NCBI GenBank assembly: GCA_913009735.1
Contig: CAJVYU010000016.1
Location: forward strand, 1-40,066
Source of the DNA: an uncultured Fidelibacterota bacterium
GTDB taxonomy: Bacteria; Fidelibacterota; Marinisomatia; Marinisomatales; TCS55
Direction of reading: 5' to 3'
DNA length: 40,066 nucleotides
A program made the translations under genes and the position numbers. The first letter of the stretch is position 1. The number at the start of each line of letters is the position of its first letter. The notes below the pieces were generated by a model. The model had not been told where the DNA came from. It ran no database searches and worked only from the letters and a program-made list of their open reading frames with translations. Of the stretch, positions 17,484 through 25,753 are shown piece after piece.

Positions 17484-18254
17484 TTATCCCCGGCTCCAAA
17501 CAAAATCGAGGATAGGTAAAATGTGAATCCGGGCGATTTTTTCATTGGGATATCCATCCGGGTATTCACCATAAATAAATTTGTAACCGATGGATAAATG
17601 AAACCTGTCACTTTTTTCCCAGGTAATCATACCTTTATGTTCCAACGCCAGAGAGCCCTTCATCCCCGGAATTAAAAACAGATCTCCATCCACTAAATAA
17701 GTCCATTTTTTACTCATGCGTCCATTAATATCGGCTCCGAACCGCACTAGCCAGCCGTTATAATAAACAGCCAGCCGATGATAGATCAATGGCAGGTCAA
17801 TGGTAGAACCCGGCGTCAACTCCGACCCGCCAAACGCGACTGCAAAACCTGCTTTTGCCGTTAGAATTTTGTTCTGATCCAAAGATTTACTTGCCAATAC
17901 CATATTCCAGAGAGATACCATATGTGGAATATCAAACTCAGGAGAAATCATTCCGCCAATACCTTCTTTTGCCACCATTTTTAATAATGGAGTCGGGTAA
18001 TACACTGAATGTGTTGATGAAAATGTCCATTGATAACGCTGGCGCCAGCGTTGCTTAATGGTTAACCCCGGCATCAGTAATGCGGATAATTTGTAAAATG
18101 AAATTTCTCTATCATCAGACTGTCCCCAGCGTACCGGTTGAAAAAGACCATATTCCCATCGGCCCTCAGGCAGTGTATAGGCTGTTCCGGGTTGCCATTC
18201 TCCCTGAGCAAACACCTGACTTACTAACATTGTTATGATAAAAAGTCTTCTCAT
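17484..18254 (-). CDS. Outer-membrane beta-barrel protein, uncharacterised
   Basis: 256 residues with a signal peptide (MRRLFIITMLVSQVFAQ). The mature part is a series of amphipathic strands separated by turns (YELPEGRWEYGLFQPVRW-type alternation, GADINGRMSKKWTYLVDGDL, RFHLSIGYKFIYGEYPDG), consistent with a 10-12-strand barrel. It ends LPILDFVWSRG, without a canonical terminal Phe. No family name can be given. The ATG overlaps the stop of the preceding phosphatase-like gene by one base (TAATG), so the two are translationally coupled and probably act together at the outer membrane. Confidence 0.75.
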   Translation of the reverse strand: MRRLFIITMLVSQVFAQGEWQPGTAYTLPEGRWEYGLFQPVRWGQSDDREISFYKLSALLMPGLTIKQRWRQRYQWTFSSTHSVYYPTPLLKMVAKEGIGGMISPEFDIPHMVSLWNMVLASKSLDQNKILTAKAGFAVAFGGSELTPGSTIDLPLIYHRLAVYYNGWLVRFGADINGRMSKKWTYLVDGDLFLIPGMKGSLALEHKGMITWEKSDRFHLSIGYKFIYGEYPDGYPNEKIARIHILPILDFVWSRG

Positions 18255-19357
18255 TATTCTAATACGATGGAAACACCTACAGAAGCGTGATCTGATAATT
18301 GCATCGCCCCGGCGCCTTGGTGAGTTGTGCCTGTTCCGGACACAATGGTTTGGTTCGTGAAAATATAGTCCAGCTTACGATCCCAAGGCCTGTCCCCGGA
18401 TGTGCTGTGGGTGTTACTATGTACGCCCGTTACGGCGTCTTCCAAAACAATTGCCGGATTATATGAGTCGTATAAAGACTGCAGTATTATCGGCTCGTTC
18501 TCAAAATTATTGAAATAGCTACCGTCCAGATGTGGTCCGCCATCTGCATCTGTATGAAACTCATCTCCGGAACAGGCATCTTCATCGCAATAATCTGTTT
18601 CCGCTCCCGGGGGCACAGAATTCAAATCACCGCCGGCAACAAAATCATATCCATCCGAATTGATTTCATCCAAGATCTCTAAAAATTGATCAACGTGTTT
18701 TTGTTTCGTATCATCCGTAGCAAAAGCCGTAGCGTGAACATTTACGGCATAAAAATCTTCTTGACCGGGTACAGCTATTTTTGTCTTAAGTACATTTCTT
18801 CGGAGATAAAACATTTGTGTCAAGGCATCCTGATCGGTACGCAGCGACAGCTTAATACGTTCAGCGGATTTAATTTCCCATTTGCTCATGACCACATTCC
18901 CGGCATCAATTCTGCCAATGCCGTCGCTGGGAATCGTTTGGGCTTTCCATATGGATGCATATGCGGCATAATTCATATCCGTATGATCTAATATCCATTG
19001 CACCTGATCTATGTACGCTGTGCGTTTGGATTCTCGATCCATTTCCTGAAAGAGTATAATGTCCGGATTGATTTCATCAATTTTTGCTGCAATAAGTTCC
19101 AGAGCATCAAGAACTTCTTTTTCAGTCATCACCGTTCGATCTCCACAGGAATCGCCGAAGAAAGGCAGGCGGCCAATACCAAAGCGGATATTCCAAGTCA
19201 GAACATTGAGTGAGCCATCCGGAGCAGAAACCGAACTAACCTTTTTGGCTTCGTATAAAACAGCATTTTCAATATCATCAAAGGTAGTTACCAACGGTTC
19301 ACAGCTGATAAGAATAATGATAAATATAGTTAGAAAATATTTTCCCTGTGGCATCAT
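18254..19357 (-). CDS. Lipoprotein of the endonuclease/exonuclease/phosphatase family
   Basis: 367 residues from ATG at 19355-19357, giving a compact lipoprotein signal MMPQGKYFLTIFIIILISC with Cys19. An in-frame ATG at 19384 would overlap the upstream reading frame by 17 bases and is less convincing. The metal-dependent fold is clear: LNVLTWNIRFG, DIILFQEMD (catalytic Glu), YAVNVHATAF, FVAGGDLNSVP (Asp and Asn), RKLDYIF and LSDHASV (terminal Asp-His pair). Superfamily members cut nucleic acids or hydrolyse phosphate esters of inositides and sphingolipids. A cell-surface or periplasmic anchor favours a lipid or nutrient phosphodiesterase, but this is inference. Confidence 0.85.
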   Translation of the reverse strand: MMPQGKYFLTIFIIILISCEPLVTTFDDIENAVLYEAKKVSSVSAPDGSLNVLTWNIRFGIGRLPFFGDSCGDRTVMTEKEVLDALELIAAKIDEINPDIILFQEMDRESKRTAYIDQVQWILDHTDMNYAAYASIWKAQTIPSDGIGRIDAGNVVMSKWEIKSAERIKLSLRTDQDALTQMFYLRRNVLKTKIAVPGQEDFYAVNVHATAFATDDTKQKHVDQFLEILDEINSDGYDFVAGGDLNSVPPGAETDYCDEDACSGDEFHTDADGGPHLDGSYFNNFENEPIILQSLYDSYNPAIVLEDAVTGVHSNTHSTSGDRPWDRKLDYIFTNQTIVSGTGTTHQGAGAMQLSDHASVGVSIVLE

Positions 19358-19367
19358 CGCAAATATA

Positions 19368-20340
19368 TTACTGTTCTGGTACATGTTTCAGTATTTCTTT
19401 ATCATCAGGAAATAATTTTGATTTGATCAGGCGTGGTACCAAAGTTTTTAAATTAGGATCTCTATGGAAGACGTCCTTAAATATGGGTAGCGCTTCATCA
19501 ACTCGACTTGCTCCCACTAGTGTAACAACCACCCAGAAGGGCAGTTCGGGGTTTTCAGGATAATATGTTGCTGCTTTGTCGTATTCTTCCAACGCCTGTT
19601 CTGTTTTTCCTTCTTCCATATAAGAATCTCCCTTATTGGCATGATCGTACGCTCTGTGAATGCGCACCAGCCTACGTAATTCTTTTATGGGTTCCGGGTG
19701 GTCTTCAATGTGTAAATCCATAACCACATCTTTCCAGAATACACCTGTTGGCTCTCCGCTGATGATCAATATTGCCGCGGATTGTTTACCCCTCAAATCA
19801 CCGCCTGCCTTTTGCGCCGCTTCCAATGCAGCCAGCATGCGGTTTGCTAAATCACCATCTGCATTTTCAAAAGCATTTACCATGGCTTACAGAACGGTAT
19901 TTTTTTCCATGAGATTGGCCTGCGCCGCATAGTTTTTCCCAACAATATGTCCGGTATAATCAATACAACTGCTCCTGGTATGAGCCGTCGCATTGCTATG
20001 AATATCAATCATGCCGACTTGCCCGTACTGCCTCTCCTTCATCCTGCGCTAATAATTCCTCCAATGCTTCATGGGCTGTCTCCCCTTCGCTCATGAGCGT
20101 CAATCCGTCCGGACCATATTCCACTTTAACGAATGACTGAGTAGCCACAGCGCCAACACCTGCCTTTGCCCATGGAACAAGGGAGCCTACAGAAAACCAG
20201 TGGCTTTGCACGGCCGCGCCCAGTTTTCCCGTTTCTTCATCTAGAGCCACAATGGAATAAGTGTTCACCGGACGAATGCCTTGAACAAATGTGACGCTTG
20301 CTGCTATCAGCAATATGAAAAAGAATTTATGTGTTAACAT
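19368..20340 (-). pseudogene. DUF1028 family Ntn-hydrolase-like gene, frameshifted and with a nonsense codon
   Basis: The first 111 codons (signal peptide, then NTYSIVALDEETGKLGAAVQ, WAKAGVGAVATQSFV) are the DUF1028 N-terminus with AAGGAG before the ATG. After GEAVR one extra base in the GGG at 20022-20024 throws the frame. The other frame continues perfectly as QVGMIDIHSNATAHTRSSCI and DYTGHIVGKNYAAQANLMEK, then hits TAA at 19887-19889 and resumes AMVNAFENADGDLANRMLAA. The C-terminus has a TPR-like pair of helices (YMEEGKTEQALEEYDKAATY). Two independent lesions make a sequencing error an incomplete explanation. Family function is uncertain. Confidence 0.9.
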
Positions 20341-20649
20341 GCTATCTCCTTTTCAAGTGATGGGTAAAAGTAAATTAACCGTTTTATTATTTCAACCTTG
20401 AGATGAGTTAGTTTTTAATGTTATTATTATTCCTTTTCAATTTTCCCCTTGATTCAATTATTATTATATTTTACACGGCGGGTAGGCAGGAGAAAAGTTG
20501 ACGGATTGAAGCCATTACATTTTATGCTACCTTGATCCATAATACGTCAAATTGAACAATATTGAAATTATTGGATGGATTTTTCTATTTCATCAAATAC
20601 CGCTGTCTCCAGACCCCGCCGTGATAATTAAAACAAGATCCTTACTATA
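20341..20649. other. Intergenic region with a distant inverted repeat
   Basis: About 310 bases without a gene. AAGGAG at the left edge serves the DUF1028 start. ACGGCGGG near 20477 and CCCGCCGT near 20614 form an 8-bp inverted repeat about 130 bases apart; its role is unknown. No convincing terminator or promoter is seen. Confidence 0.5.
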
Positions 20650-21030
20650 CTAATTTTCCTTCAGAATAGAATTTATGGCTAATATAATCTCATCTTTTGA
20701 GAAAGGCTTGTTCAGTTGGTAAGAAGAGCCGAATGTTTCCGCAAATTTAAGGTAATTAACACCTCCACGGTTTCCACCGCCCGACATTGTAATTATTTTA
20801 ATTGACGGATATTTTTGTCGGACCTCCCTGATTAATTCTAGACCATCTTTGTCCGGCATAAAAATATCTGTAATAATAAGTTCTATTTTCGATTTCTCGA
20901 GTATTTTAAAAGCTTTAACGCCATCGTTGGCTGTATAAATATCAAACTCTTTACCGAGATCCCTTAAACTTCGCTTAAGTGAATCAAGCAAAGCCTGTTC
21001 ATCATCAACGATTAATATCCGTTTTTTCAT
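20650..21030 (-). CDS. Single-domain CheY-like response regulator
   Basis: 126 residues, a receiver domain only. MKKRILIVDDEQALL gives the acidic pocket (Asp9, Asp10). IELIITDIFMPDKDGLELI gives the phospho-acceptor Asp55. IITMSGG supplies the switch Ser/Thr region and LNKPFS the conserved Lys. There is no output domain, so it should act by protein contact in a phosphorelay. ATG at 21028-21030 has GGAG 6 bases upstream; a TTG 12 bases earlier overlaps that site and is unlikely. No kinase adjoins it on the same strand; the intact histidine kinase at 24.3 kb is on the other strand. Confidence 0.9.
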   Translation of the reverse strand: MKKRILIVDDEQALLDSLKRSLRDLGKEFDIYTANDGVKAFKILEKSKIELIITDIFMPDKDGLELIREVRQKYPSIKIITMSGGGNRGGVNYLKFAETFGSSYQLNKPFSKDEIILAINSILKEN

Positions 21031-21177
21031 GATCAACTCCAATTTATACTATTCAAAATCTAATTCTTGTACTTATGCAATGTGCTATAAAATCAGATTT
21101 TACTATCATTCGAAATAAATGTATCAATATTTCACAAATTAGGGGTAGGTTATACCTCTGGTACGCTTCCAGGCGGA

Positions 21178-21666
21178 TCAATCAACTTCTTCAAATACTC
21201 CTGTCTTTTTATTCTTCTGCACTTTATCAAAATCAAAACACCTGCCGTTCATGGCGATGTAAACATAATGAGGCAGGCTTTGCACAAAACCCAGTGCACT
21301 ACCCATATTAAAAAGTCCATCTGAACTGCCAAACTTAATGGGGATCATGGCGCCAGTTAGAACAATGGTTTTTTCCAGATTACCGTTTGCCAGTACTTTC
21401 GCAGTTTCGGTCATCGTATCCGTTCCATGAGTAATGATAATCTGATCTTCTTCAACGTTTTTACAATTCTCTAATATTAACTGCCGATCCGAATCGGTCA
21501 TCTCCAGACTATCAATCATCATAAGGGTTCGGAAGCTTACATCAATGCGTGCTCGCCCAAGTTCCAGGATCTCATGTATGTGTGTATCCTTGAAATAAAG
21601 CTTTCCGGTTATTTCATCATACTCTTTATCAAAAGTACCACCTGTTATAAATATTCGTATTGCCAT
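21178..21666 (-). CDS. Short asparaginase-domain protein
   Basis: 162 residues. IRIFITGGTFDKEYD holds the first asparaginase motif with Thr11 as the expected nucleophile. IIITHGTDTMTETAKVL (His80 to Thr84) is the second, and IVLTGAMIPIKFGSSDG the third with its Lys. Classical type I/II L-asparaginases are about 330 residues; this contains only the N-terminal catalytic domain. Stand-alone versions of about 160 residues are known as asparaginase domain-containing proteins, so it is probably intact and not a truncation. The C-terminal dimer-forming domain is absent, so the true substrate is open. No close Shine-Dalgarno. Confidence 0.85.
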   Translation of the reverse strand: MAIRIFITGGTFDKEYDEITGKLYFKDTHIHEILELGRARIDVSFRTLMMIDSLEMTDSDRQLILENCKNVEEDQIIITHGTDTMTETAKVLANGNLEKTIVLTGAMIPIKFGSSDGLFNMGSALGFVQSLPHYVYIAMNGRCFDFDKVQKNKKTGVFEEVD

Positions 21667-21707
21667 AATTTTTTGAATAATGCTCCCTTAAGTCGTATAG
21701 AAGTTTA

Positions 21708-21770
21708 CGACGAAGCAATCTCCTGTCTTCCGTTTATACTTAGTGATTGCTTCTCCGCCGGTTGGCGGCA
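21708..21770. repeat. Palindromic intergenic repeat (CGAAGCAATCTCCT family)
   Basis: GAAGCAATC at 21712-21720 is inverted as GATTGCTTC at 21745-21753, followed by CCGCC/GGCGG at about 21756-21767. The core CGAAGCAATCTCCT recurs, inverted, inside the larger element at 36076-36256 as AGGAGATTGCTTTG. This makes it a dispersed repeat, not a local terminator. Confidence 0.6.
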
Positions 21771-22171
21771 CCATTAGACTTTAAACATGATAATTAAAGT
21801 TAATATTTTCCAAATGAAGAGCCCAAGAGACCGTCTAGGTTTGAAGTTTGGGGAATATATTACTAGAGAGGGTAATTTTTTCCCATTTAAAGCATTTTAT
21901 ATTCCACTAATGGTTTTTATGGATTCATTGTTACAGGAAAAACCCCTGAAGGGAGAAGGGCACTATACGTTGACCATTTCTTATTATTTCCTCTCTTATA
22001 ATGACTGGCACATAAATTGATATAAATCAACAAACAACCTTCAATTTTGGTTCCCGATTCTCGTATCAGTTTCGTGGTAAACATGATTTATGAGAAGAGA
22101 TTTGCCATGGATACTTTACCGAAAGGCGGGGACAAAGGAGGTTTGTCAATAAAACAACCAGAAAACAGGTA
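21771..22171. other. Intergenic stretch, no confident gene
   Basis: The only longer frame is a plus-strand 77-codon stretch from an ATG at 21787. It lacks a ribosome-binding site and any recognisable motif, so I do not call it. A 21-codon frame from 22109 (MDTLPKGGDKGGLSIKQPEN) ends in TAA and is in phase with the relic downstream, so it may be the decayed start of that gene. Confidence 0.45.
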
Positions 22172-22283
22172 AATCCGGAATGTATCCGTTATTGGTAAGA
22201 AAGAACCATGGGAAGATTATGGCCCAAAAACAGGCCTACCCGTCCTGGTTCATAATCCACAAATCAGTGTCAGTTTTGGGAAT

Positions 22284-22969
22284 ATGGGAGGACAATGGAA
22301 GTCCGTCAGAACTCCTTTCCAATTTATCGGATTAATTCTGCATCAACTCAGTATGAACCATTCATCCTTTTGGTTTTCTGATTATGAGAGATTATTAAAG
22401 TACGAAAGATTGTCGTATCCAATTACTACCAGTGAATTAGTGCGGGTTCTGGTCCAGAACGATAGCGTTTGGTCCATTTTTAAGGAAAAGGCGGCTGTCA
22501 TTGCCTCGGGAGTGCGAAACAATCCAGGGTTTGAAGAAATCCTTATTCACGTTTCGAAACACAACGACGAATTGTTAGCAAAAAGTGATCTTGTTACCCA
22601 AGATTTTGATCACATATTTACCGGGATAGTCGCTTTTTTCAAGCGACTATTGTTCTTTGTTTTGATCGCTAACTTGATCGTCTTTATGGTGGGTTTTATC
22701 GTTTTCAGTCGGATTATCCGACCGGTCATAGAACTTTCAGGATTCGTTGAAAGGGTCAGTAGACGGGATTTTCCGCAATGGATTGCCCTTCCCGAATCCT
22801 ATGATGAAGTGAGTCAGCTGGTATCGACATCAAAGGGACCGATCAAGGTTTGGCGATCTCACACAATGTAATCGTGAAAAAACACGGTGGAGCTATAACT
22901 TTTGAAACGGAAGAAGGTCAAGGAACGACATTTAAAATCCGCTTGTCCATTGATAATGATCTCTCATGA
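22284..22969 (+). pseudogene. Sensor histidine kinase relic with internal deletion
   Basis: The first 185 codons give a soluble sensory segment, a transmembrane helix (LLFFVLIANLIVFMVGFIVF) and a HAMP-like stretch (IIRPVIELSGFVERVSRRDF). They then run into SKGPIKVWRSHTM and a stop at about 22871. In another frame, from about 22845, the sequence reads QGLAISHNVIVKKHGGAITF and ETEEGQGTTFKIRLSI to a TGA at 22967-22969. That is the C-terminal end of a HATPase domain and closely matches the end of the intact kinase at 25.6 kb. The whole dimerisation region and most of the ATPase are missing, so no kinase activity is possible. The frame is also open for about 35 codons before the first ATG. Confidence 0.88.
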
Positions 22970-23084
22970 ACGGAGGCCGGATGGTGGATAAAAAAACGAA
23001 TTGCAGAACCCGTACTGAATATTATGGGGCCTGGACTGGATACTGGTCATTTTTATGCCATAACACTAACGATGGAGAAAAGTA
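22970..23084 (+). other. Short spacer with possible gene relic before the HDOD operon
   Basis: A 34-codon frame begins ATGGTGGATAAAAAAACG and its TAA overlaps the next ATG by one base. Another frame reads EPVLNIMGPGLDTGHFYAIT. Neither is recognisable. GGAG 7 bases before the ATG at 23085 is the ribosome-binding site of the next gene. Confidence 0.4.
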
Positions 23085-23426
23085 ATGCCAAGAGTTAATC
23101 TCAATGATTTACAAATTGGAATGGTCACAGCGGGGGACGTGCATGATCGCAATGGACGATTGTTGTTAACTGCTGAAACGGAACTCACAGATACACATCT
23201 ACGTGCGTTTAAAACATGGGGAATTTTTGACGTAGACATAGTGGGGGACGGAGAAGACGATGCCCTTAGTGATAATGATTTCGAGACAATTAATGACCCC
23301 CTAAAGCAAGAAGAAACGGAAAAGATGAAAGCCCATTTTTACCACACGGACTTGGAACATCCATTTATCAAATCGTTATTCCAACTATGTGTAGATAAGA
23401 AGGTTCATAGTAAATCTGCTGAGTAA
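23085..23426 (+). CDS. DUF3391-like small protein preceding the HDOD gene
   Basis: 113 residues. The first 55 match the N-terminal module often found in front of HD-GYP phosphodiesterases: LNDLQIGMVTAGDVHDRNGR, LLLTAETELTDTHLRAFKTW and GIFDVDI. The remainder is acidic and has no recognised domain (EETEKMKAHFYHTDLEHPFI). In larger proteins this module is fused to an output or HD domain; here it is free-standing, and the HDOD gene begins 4 bases after its stop, so the two may work as a split version. GGAG stands 7 bases upstream of the ATG. Confidence 0.75.
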   Translation: MPRVNLNDLQIGMVTAGDVHDRNGRLLLTAETELTDTHLRAFKTWGIFDVDIVGDGEDDALSDNDFETINDPLKQEETEKMKAHFYHTDLEHPFIKSLFQLCVDKKVHSKSAE

Positions 23427-23430
23427 TCTA

Positions 23431-24273
23431 ATGTTGAGTAAGGCCACCAATCTTGTACAAGGGATACGAACTGTTGTTTCATTGCCATCAATATATATGC
23501 GACTTACAAAGGTTATCAATCAGCGCATAAGTTCAGCAAAAGATATCGGTAAAATTGTCAGTGATGACCCTGGGTTGACGGCCAGATTATTGCGGGTTGT
23601 AAACAGTGCCTATTTTGGGTTTCCCCAAAAAATTGAAACGGTTTCTCATGCGGTAACCATCATTGGAACCCAGCAGTTAGTAGATCTGGCATTAGCAACC
23701 TCAGTCATTAAGGTTTTTAAGAAAATCCCCCAGGATATTGTGGACATGGAATCATTTTGGAAGCATAGTCTGGCTTGTGGAGTATTCGCCCGAGTTTTAG
23801 CTGGACAACGTCGGGAGACTAATGTAGAACGATATTTTGTTGCCGGACTCCTGCATGATATTGGAGAAGTCATTATTTTAACAAAAAACAGTGAGCAAGC
23901 CCGGCAAGCATTGGACCGATGTAAAAAGAGCGGTGAACTTTTACATGAAGTAGAAGAAAAGATTATGGGATATAATCATGCAGAAGTAGGGTTCGCTTTA
24001 CTGAAAACGTGGAATCTATCCAGCGGCCTTCAAGAAGCAGTGGGTTACCACCATCATCCCCAACAGGCAACCAAGTCTCCTCTTGAAGCGGCAAGCGTTC
24101 ATGTGGCTGAAATCATGGCTATAGCTCTGCAGTTGGGCAGTAGTGGAGAAGACTTGGTGCCCCCATTAGATCCGAAGGCCTGGAATTCACTCAATCTACC
24201 GGCGAATATTTCACGCTTCATAATAGATGAATTTGAACGCCAATATTATGATATCGTGGATATTATTTTATAG
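23431..24273 (+). CDS. HDOD domain signalling protein
   Basis: 280 residues. The HDOD fold is recognised from SSAKDIGKIVSDDPGLTARL, LRVVNSAYFGFPQKIETVSH, AVTIIGTQQLVDLALATSVI, FWKHSLACGVFARVLAGQ, FVAGLLHDIGEVIIL and VGFALLKTWNLSSGLQEAVG with YHHHP. HDOD proteins are relatives of HD phosphohydrolases, usually without full catalytic sets, and act in bacterial signalling networks through protein contacts. It is in an operon with the DUF3391-like protein, a histidine kinase (gap 5 bases) and a second HDOD protein. Start ATG is 4 bases after the previous stop. Confidence 0.9.
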   Translation: MLSKATNLVQGIRTVVSLPSIYMRLTKVINQRISSAKDIGKIVSDDPGLTARLLRVVNSAYFGFPQKIETVSHAVTIIGTQQLVDLALATSVIKVFKKIPQDIVDMESFWKHSLACGVFARVLAGQRRETNVERYFVAGLLHDIGEVIILTKNSEQARQALDRCKKSGELLHEVEEKIMGYNHAEVGFALLKTWNLSSGLQEAVGYHHHPQQATKSPLEAASVHVAEIMAIALQLGSSGEDLVPPLDPKAWNSLNLPANISRFIIDEFERQYYDIVDIIL

Positions 24274-24278
24274 GTGGT

Positions 24279-25748
24279 GTGAAAGTGCAGAATAACCTGA
24301 AAACAATAAGTGTTCCTTTTGCATTAGATTTCGATGAAATGAACCGATGGCTTCTGGATTCTTTAGATTTGGTGGCGTCTTTAGGGGATATCTCTCATTC
24401 TGGTCGAAAGCAACAACGGGGTCCTCTCCCCCCTGTTCAGGAAATAAAACCGGTATTAAGGAAGTTGCTAGATTTCCAGGTTATGGCATTTTTTAAGATT
24501 AATGAAGAGGATTTGGATTTCACGCTAATTGATTGTGATCCAATTGGAGAACGTACATTGATTGAGGAAGAATTGGAATATCATGTCGAAAAGGGGACGT
24601 TTGCTTGGGCCTTATACCAGAATCGACCGGTGGTTATTGCCTCCGACGTCTTGGGAAAAAGAACCCTGTTTCATGTAATGGCAACCAAGAAACGGATATT
24701 GGGAATGTTTATGGGTATACTGGATTATGACGATCCTTTTATACCTGATGCAATTCAGAAATTGGTCTCAATTGCTTTACTCAATTGTGCAAGTCTTATT
24801 GAGAATTCAATTTTATATGATGAATTAAATACATATACAAATGAACTGGAAGAGGCTAATAATACACTCAAACAGGAGATCCTCGAGCGCAAATTATTAG
24901 AAAATGAATTGGTACAAGCACAAAAGCTTGAAGCTATTGGTCAATTGGCTGCTGGGATCGCCCATGAGATAAATAACCCTGCTCAATTTATTGGAGATAA
25001 TATCCGGTTCCTCCAAGATTCCTTACCTAAGATATTAATTCTTATCGAGAAATACCGTCATATGGTTAAGGCGGCTAAAGAGGGAGCTATACCACCCGAA
25101 TTGGGATTGGAGGTCTCTGATTATGAACGGGAGATGGATATAAATTATTTCCTGAAGGAAATTCCCATTACAATTACCCAATCATTAGAAGGCATCAACC
25201 GGATATCTAAAATCGTTTCTGCTATGAAGGTATTCTCACATCCAGGTGGGGAAGAAAAAATACACACAGATATTAACAAAACCATTGAGAGCACTATAAC
25301 AGTGGCTCGAAATGTGTGGAAATATGTAGCGGATGTGGTAACGGACTTCGACCAATACTTACCTTTGATATTGTGCTATCCTGGGGAATTCAATCAAGTG
25401 ATTTTAAACATAATTGTTAATGCGGCTGATGCAATCGCTGACACTCTCGACAACGGATCCGGTACCAAAGGAACTATTACTGTTTCCACCCAGCAGAAAG
25501 ATGATTGGGTTGAAATTCAAATTAAAGATACGGGCTCGGGCATCCCGGAAACAGCAAAAACCAAAATATTTGATCCTTTTTTTACAACAAAAGAAGTTGG
25601 AAAAGGAGTGGGTCAAGGTCTGGCTATCTCCCATAACATTATAGTTGAAAAACATGGCGGAATGCTCACTTTTGAGACAGCAATGAATAAAGGTACCTCA
25701 TTCATTATCAAACTTCCTATCAATCCTGAAACACAAAGTACTGCTTGA
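24279..25748 (+). CDS. Cytoplasmic hybrid-less histidine kinase with GAF-like N-terminus
   Basis: 489 residues from a GTG at 24279 (a second GTG at 24285 is better spaced from AGGTGG). No membrane segment is seen. Residues about 60-175 look like a GAF-type sensor. Residues 180-215 are a coiled coil. The H box KLEAIGQLAAGIAHEINNPA has His229, and a long helical insert separates the two halves of the dimerisation domain. The ATPase has N381 (LNIIVNAADAI), DTGSGIP at 417-423, an F box FDPFFTTK at 431-438 and GQGLAI at 445-450. All catalytic motifs are present. Its partner is probably the receiver-HDOD protein, whose frame starts at or just after its stop. Confidence 0.93.
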   Translation: MKVQNNLKTISVPFALDFDEMNRWLLDSLDLVASLGDISHSGRKQQRGPLPPVQEIKPVLRKLLDFQVMAFFKINEEDLDFTLIDCDPIGERTLIEEELEYHVEKGTFAWALYQNRPVVIASDVLGKRTLFHVMATKKRILGMFMGILDYDDPFIPDAIQKLVSIALLNCASLIENSILYDELNTYTNELEEANNTLKQEILERKLLENELVQAQKLEAIGQLAAGIAHEINNPAQFIGDNIRFLQDSLPKILILIEKYRHMVKAAKEGAIPPELGLEVSDYEREMDINYFLKEIPITITQSLEGINRISKIVSAMKVFSHPGGEEKIHTDINKTIESTITVARNVWKYVADVVTDFDQYLPLILCYPGEFNQVILNIIVNAADAIADTLDNGSGTKGTITVSTQQKDDWVEIQIKDTGSGIPETAKTKIFDPFFTTKEVGKGVGQGLAISHNIIVEKHGGMLTFETAMNKGTSFIIKLPINPETQSTA

Positions 25749-25753
25749 ATCGG

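Noticed and set aside
21787-22020. 77-codon plus-strand open frame
   Set aside because: No ribosome-binding site, no motif, odd composition and location beside a repeat; not enough to call a gene.
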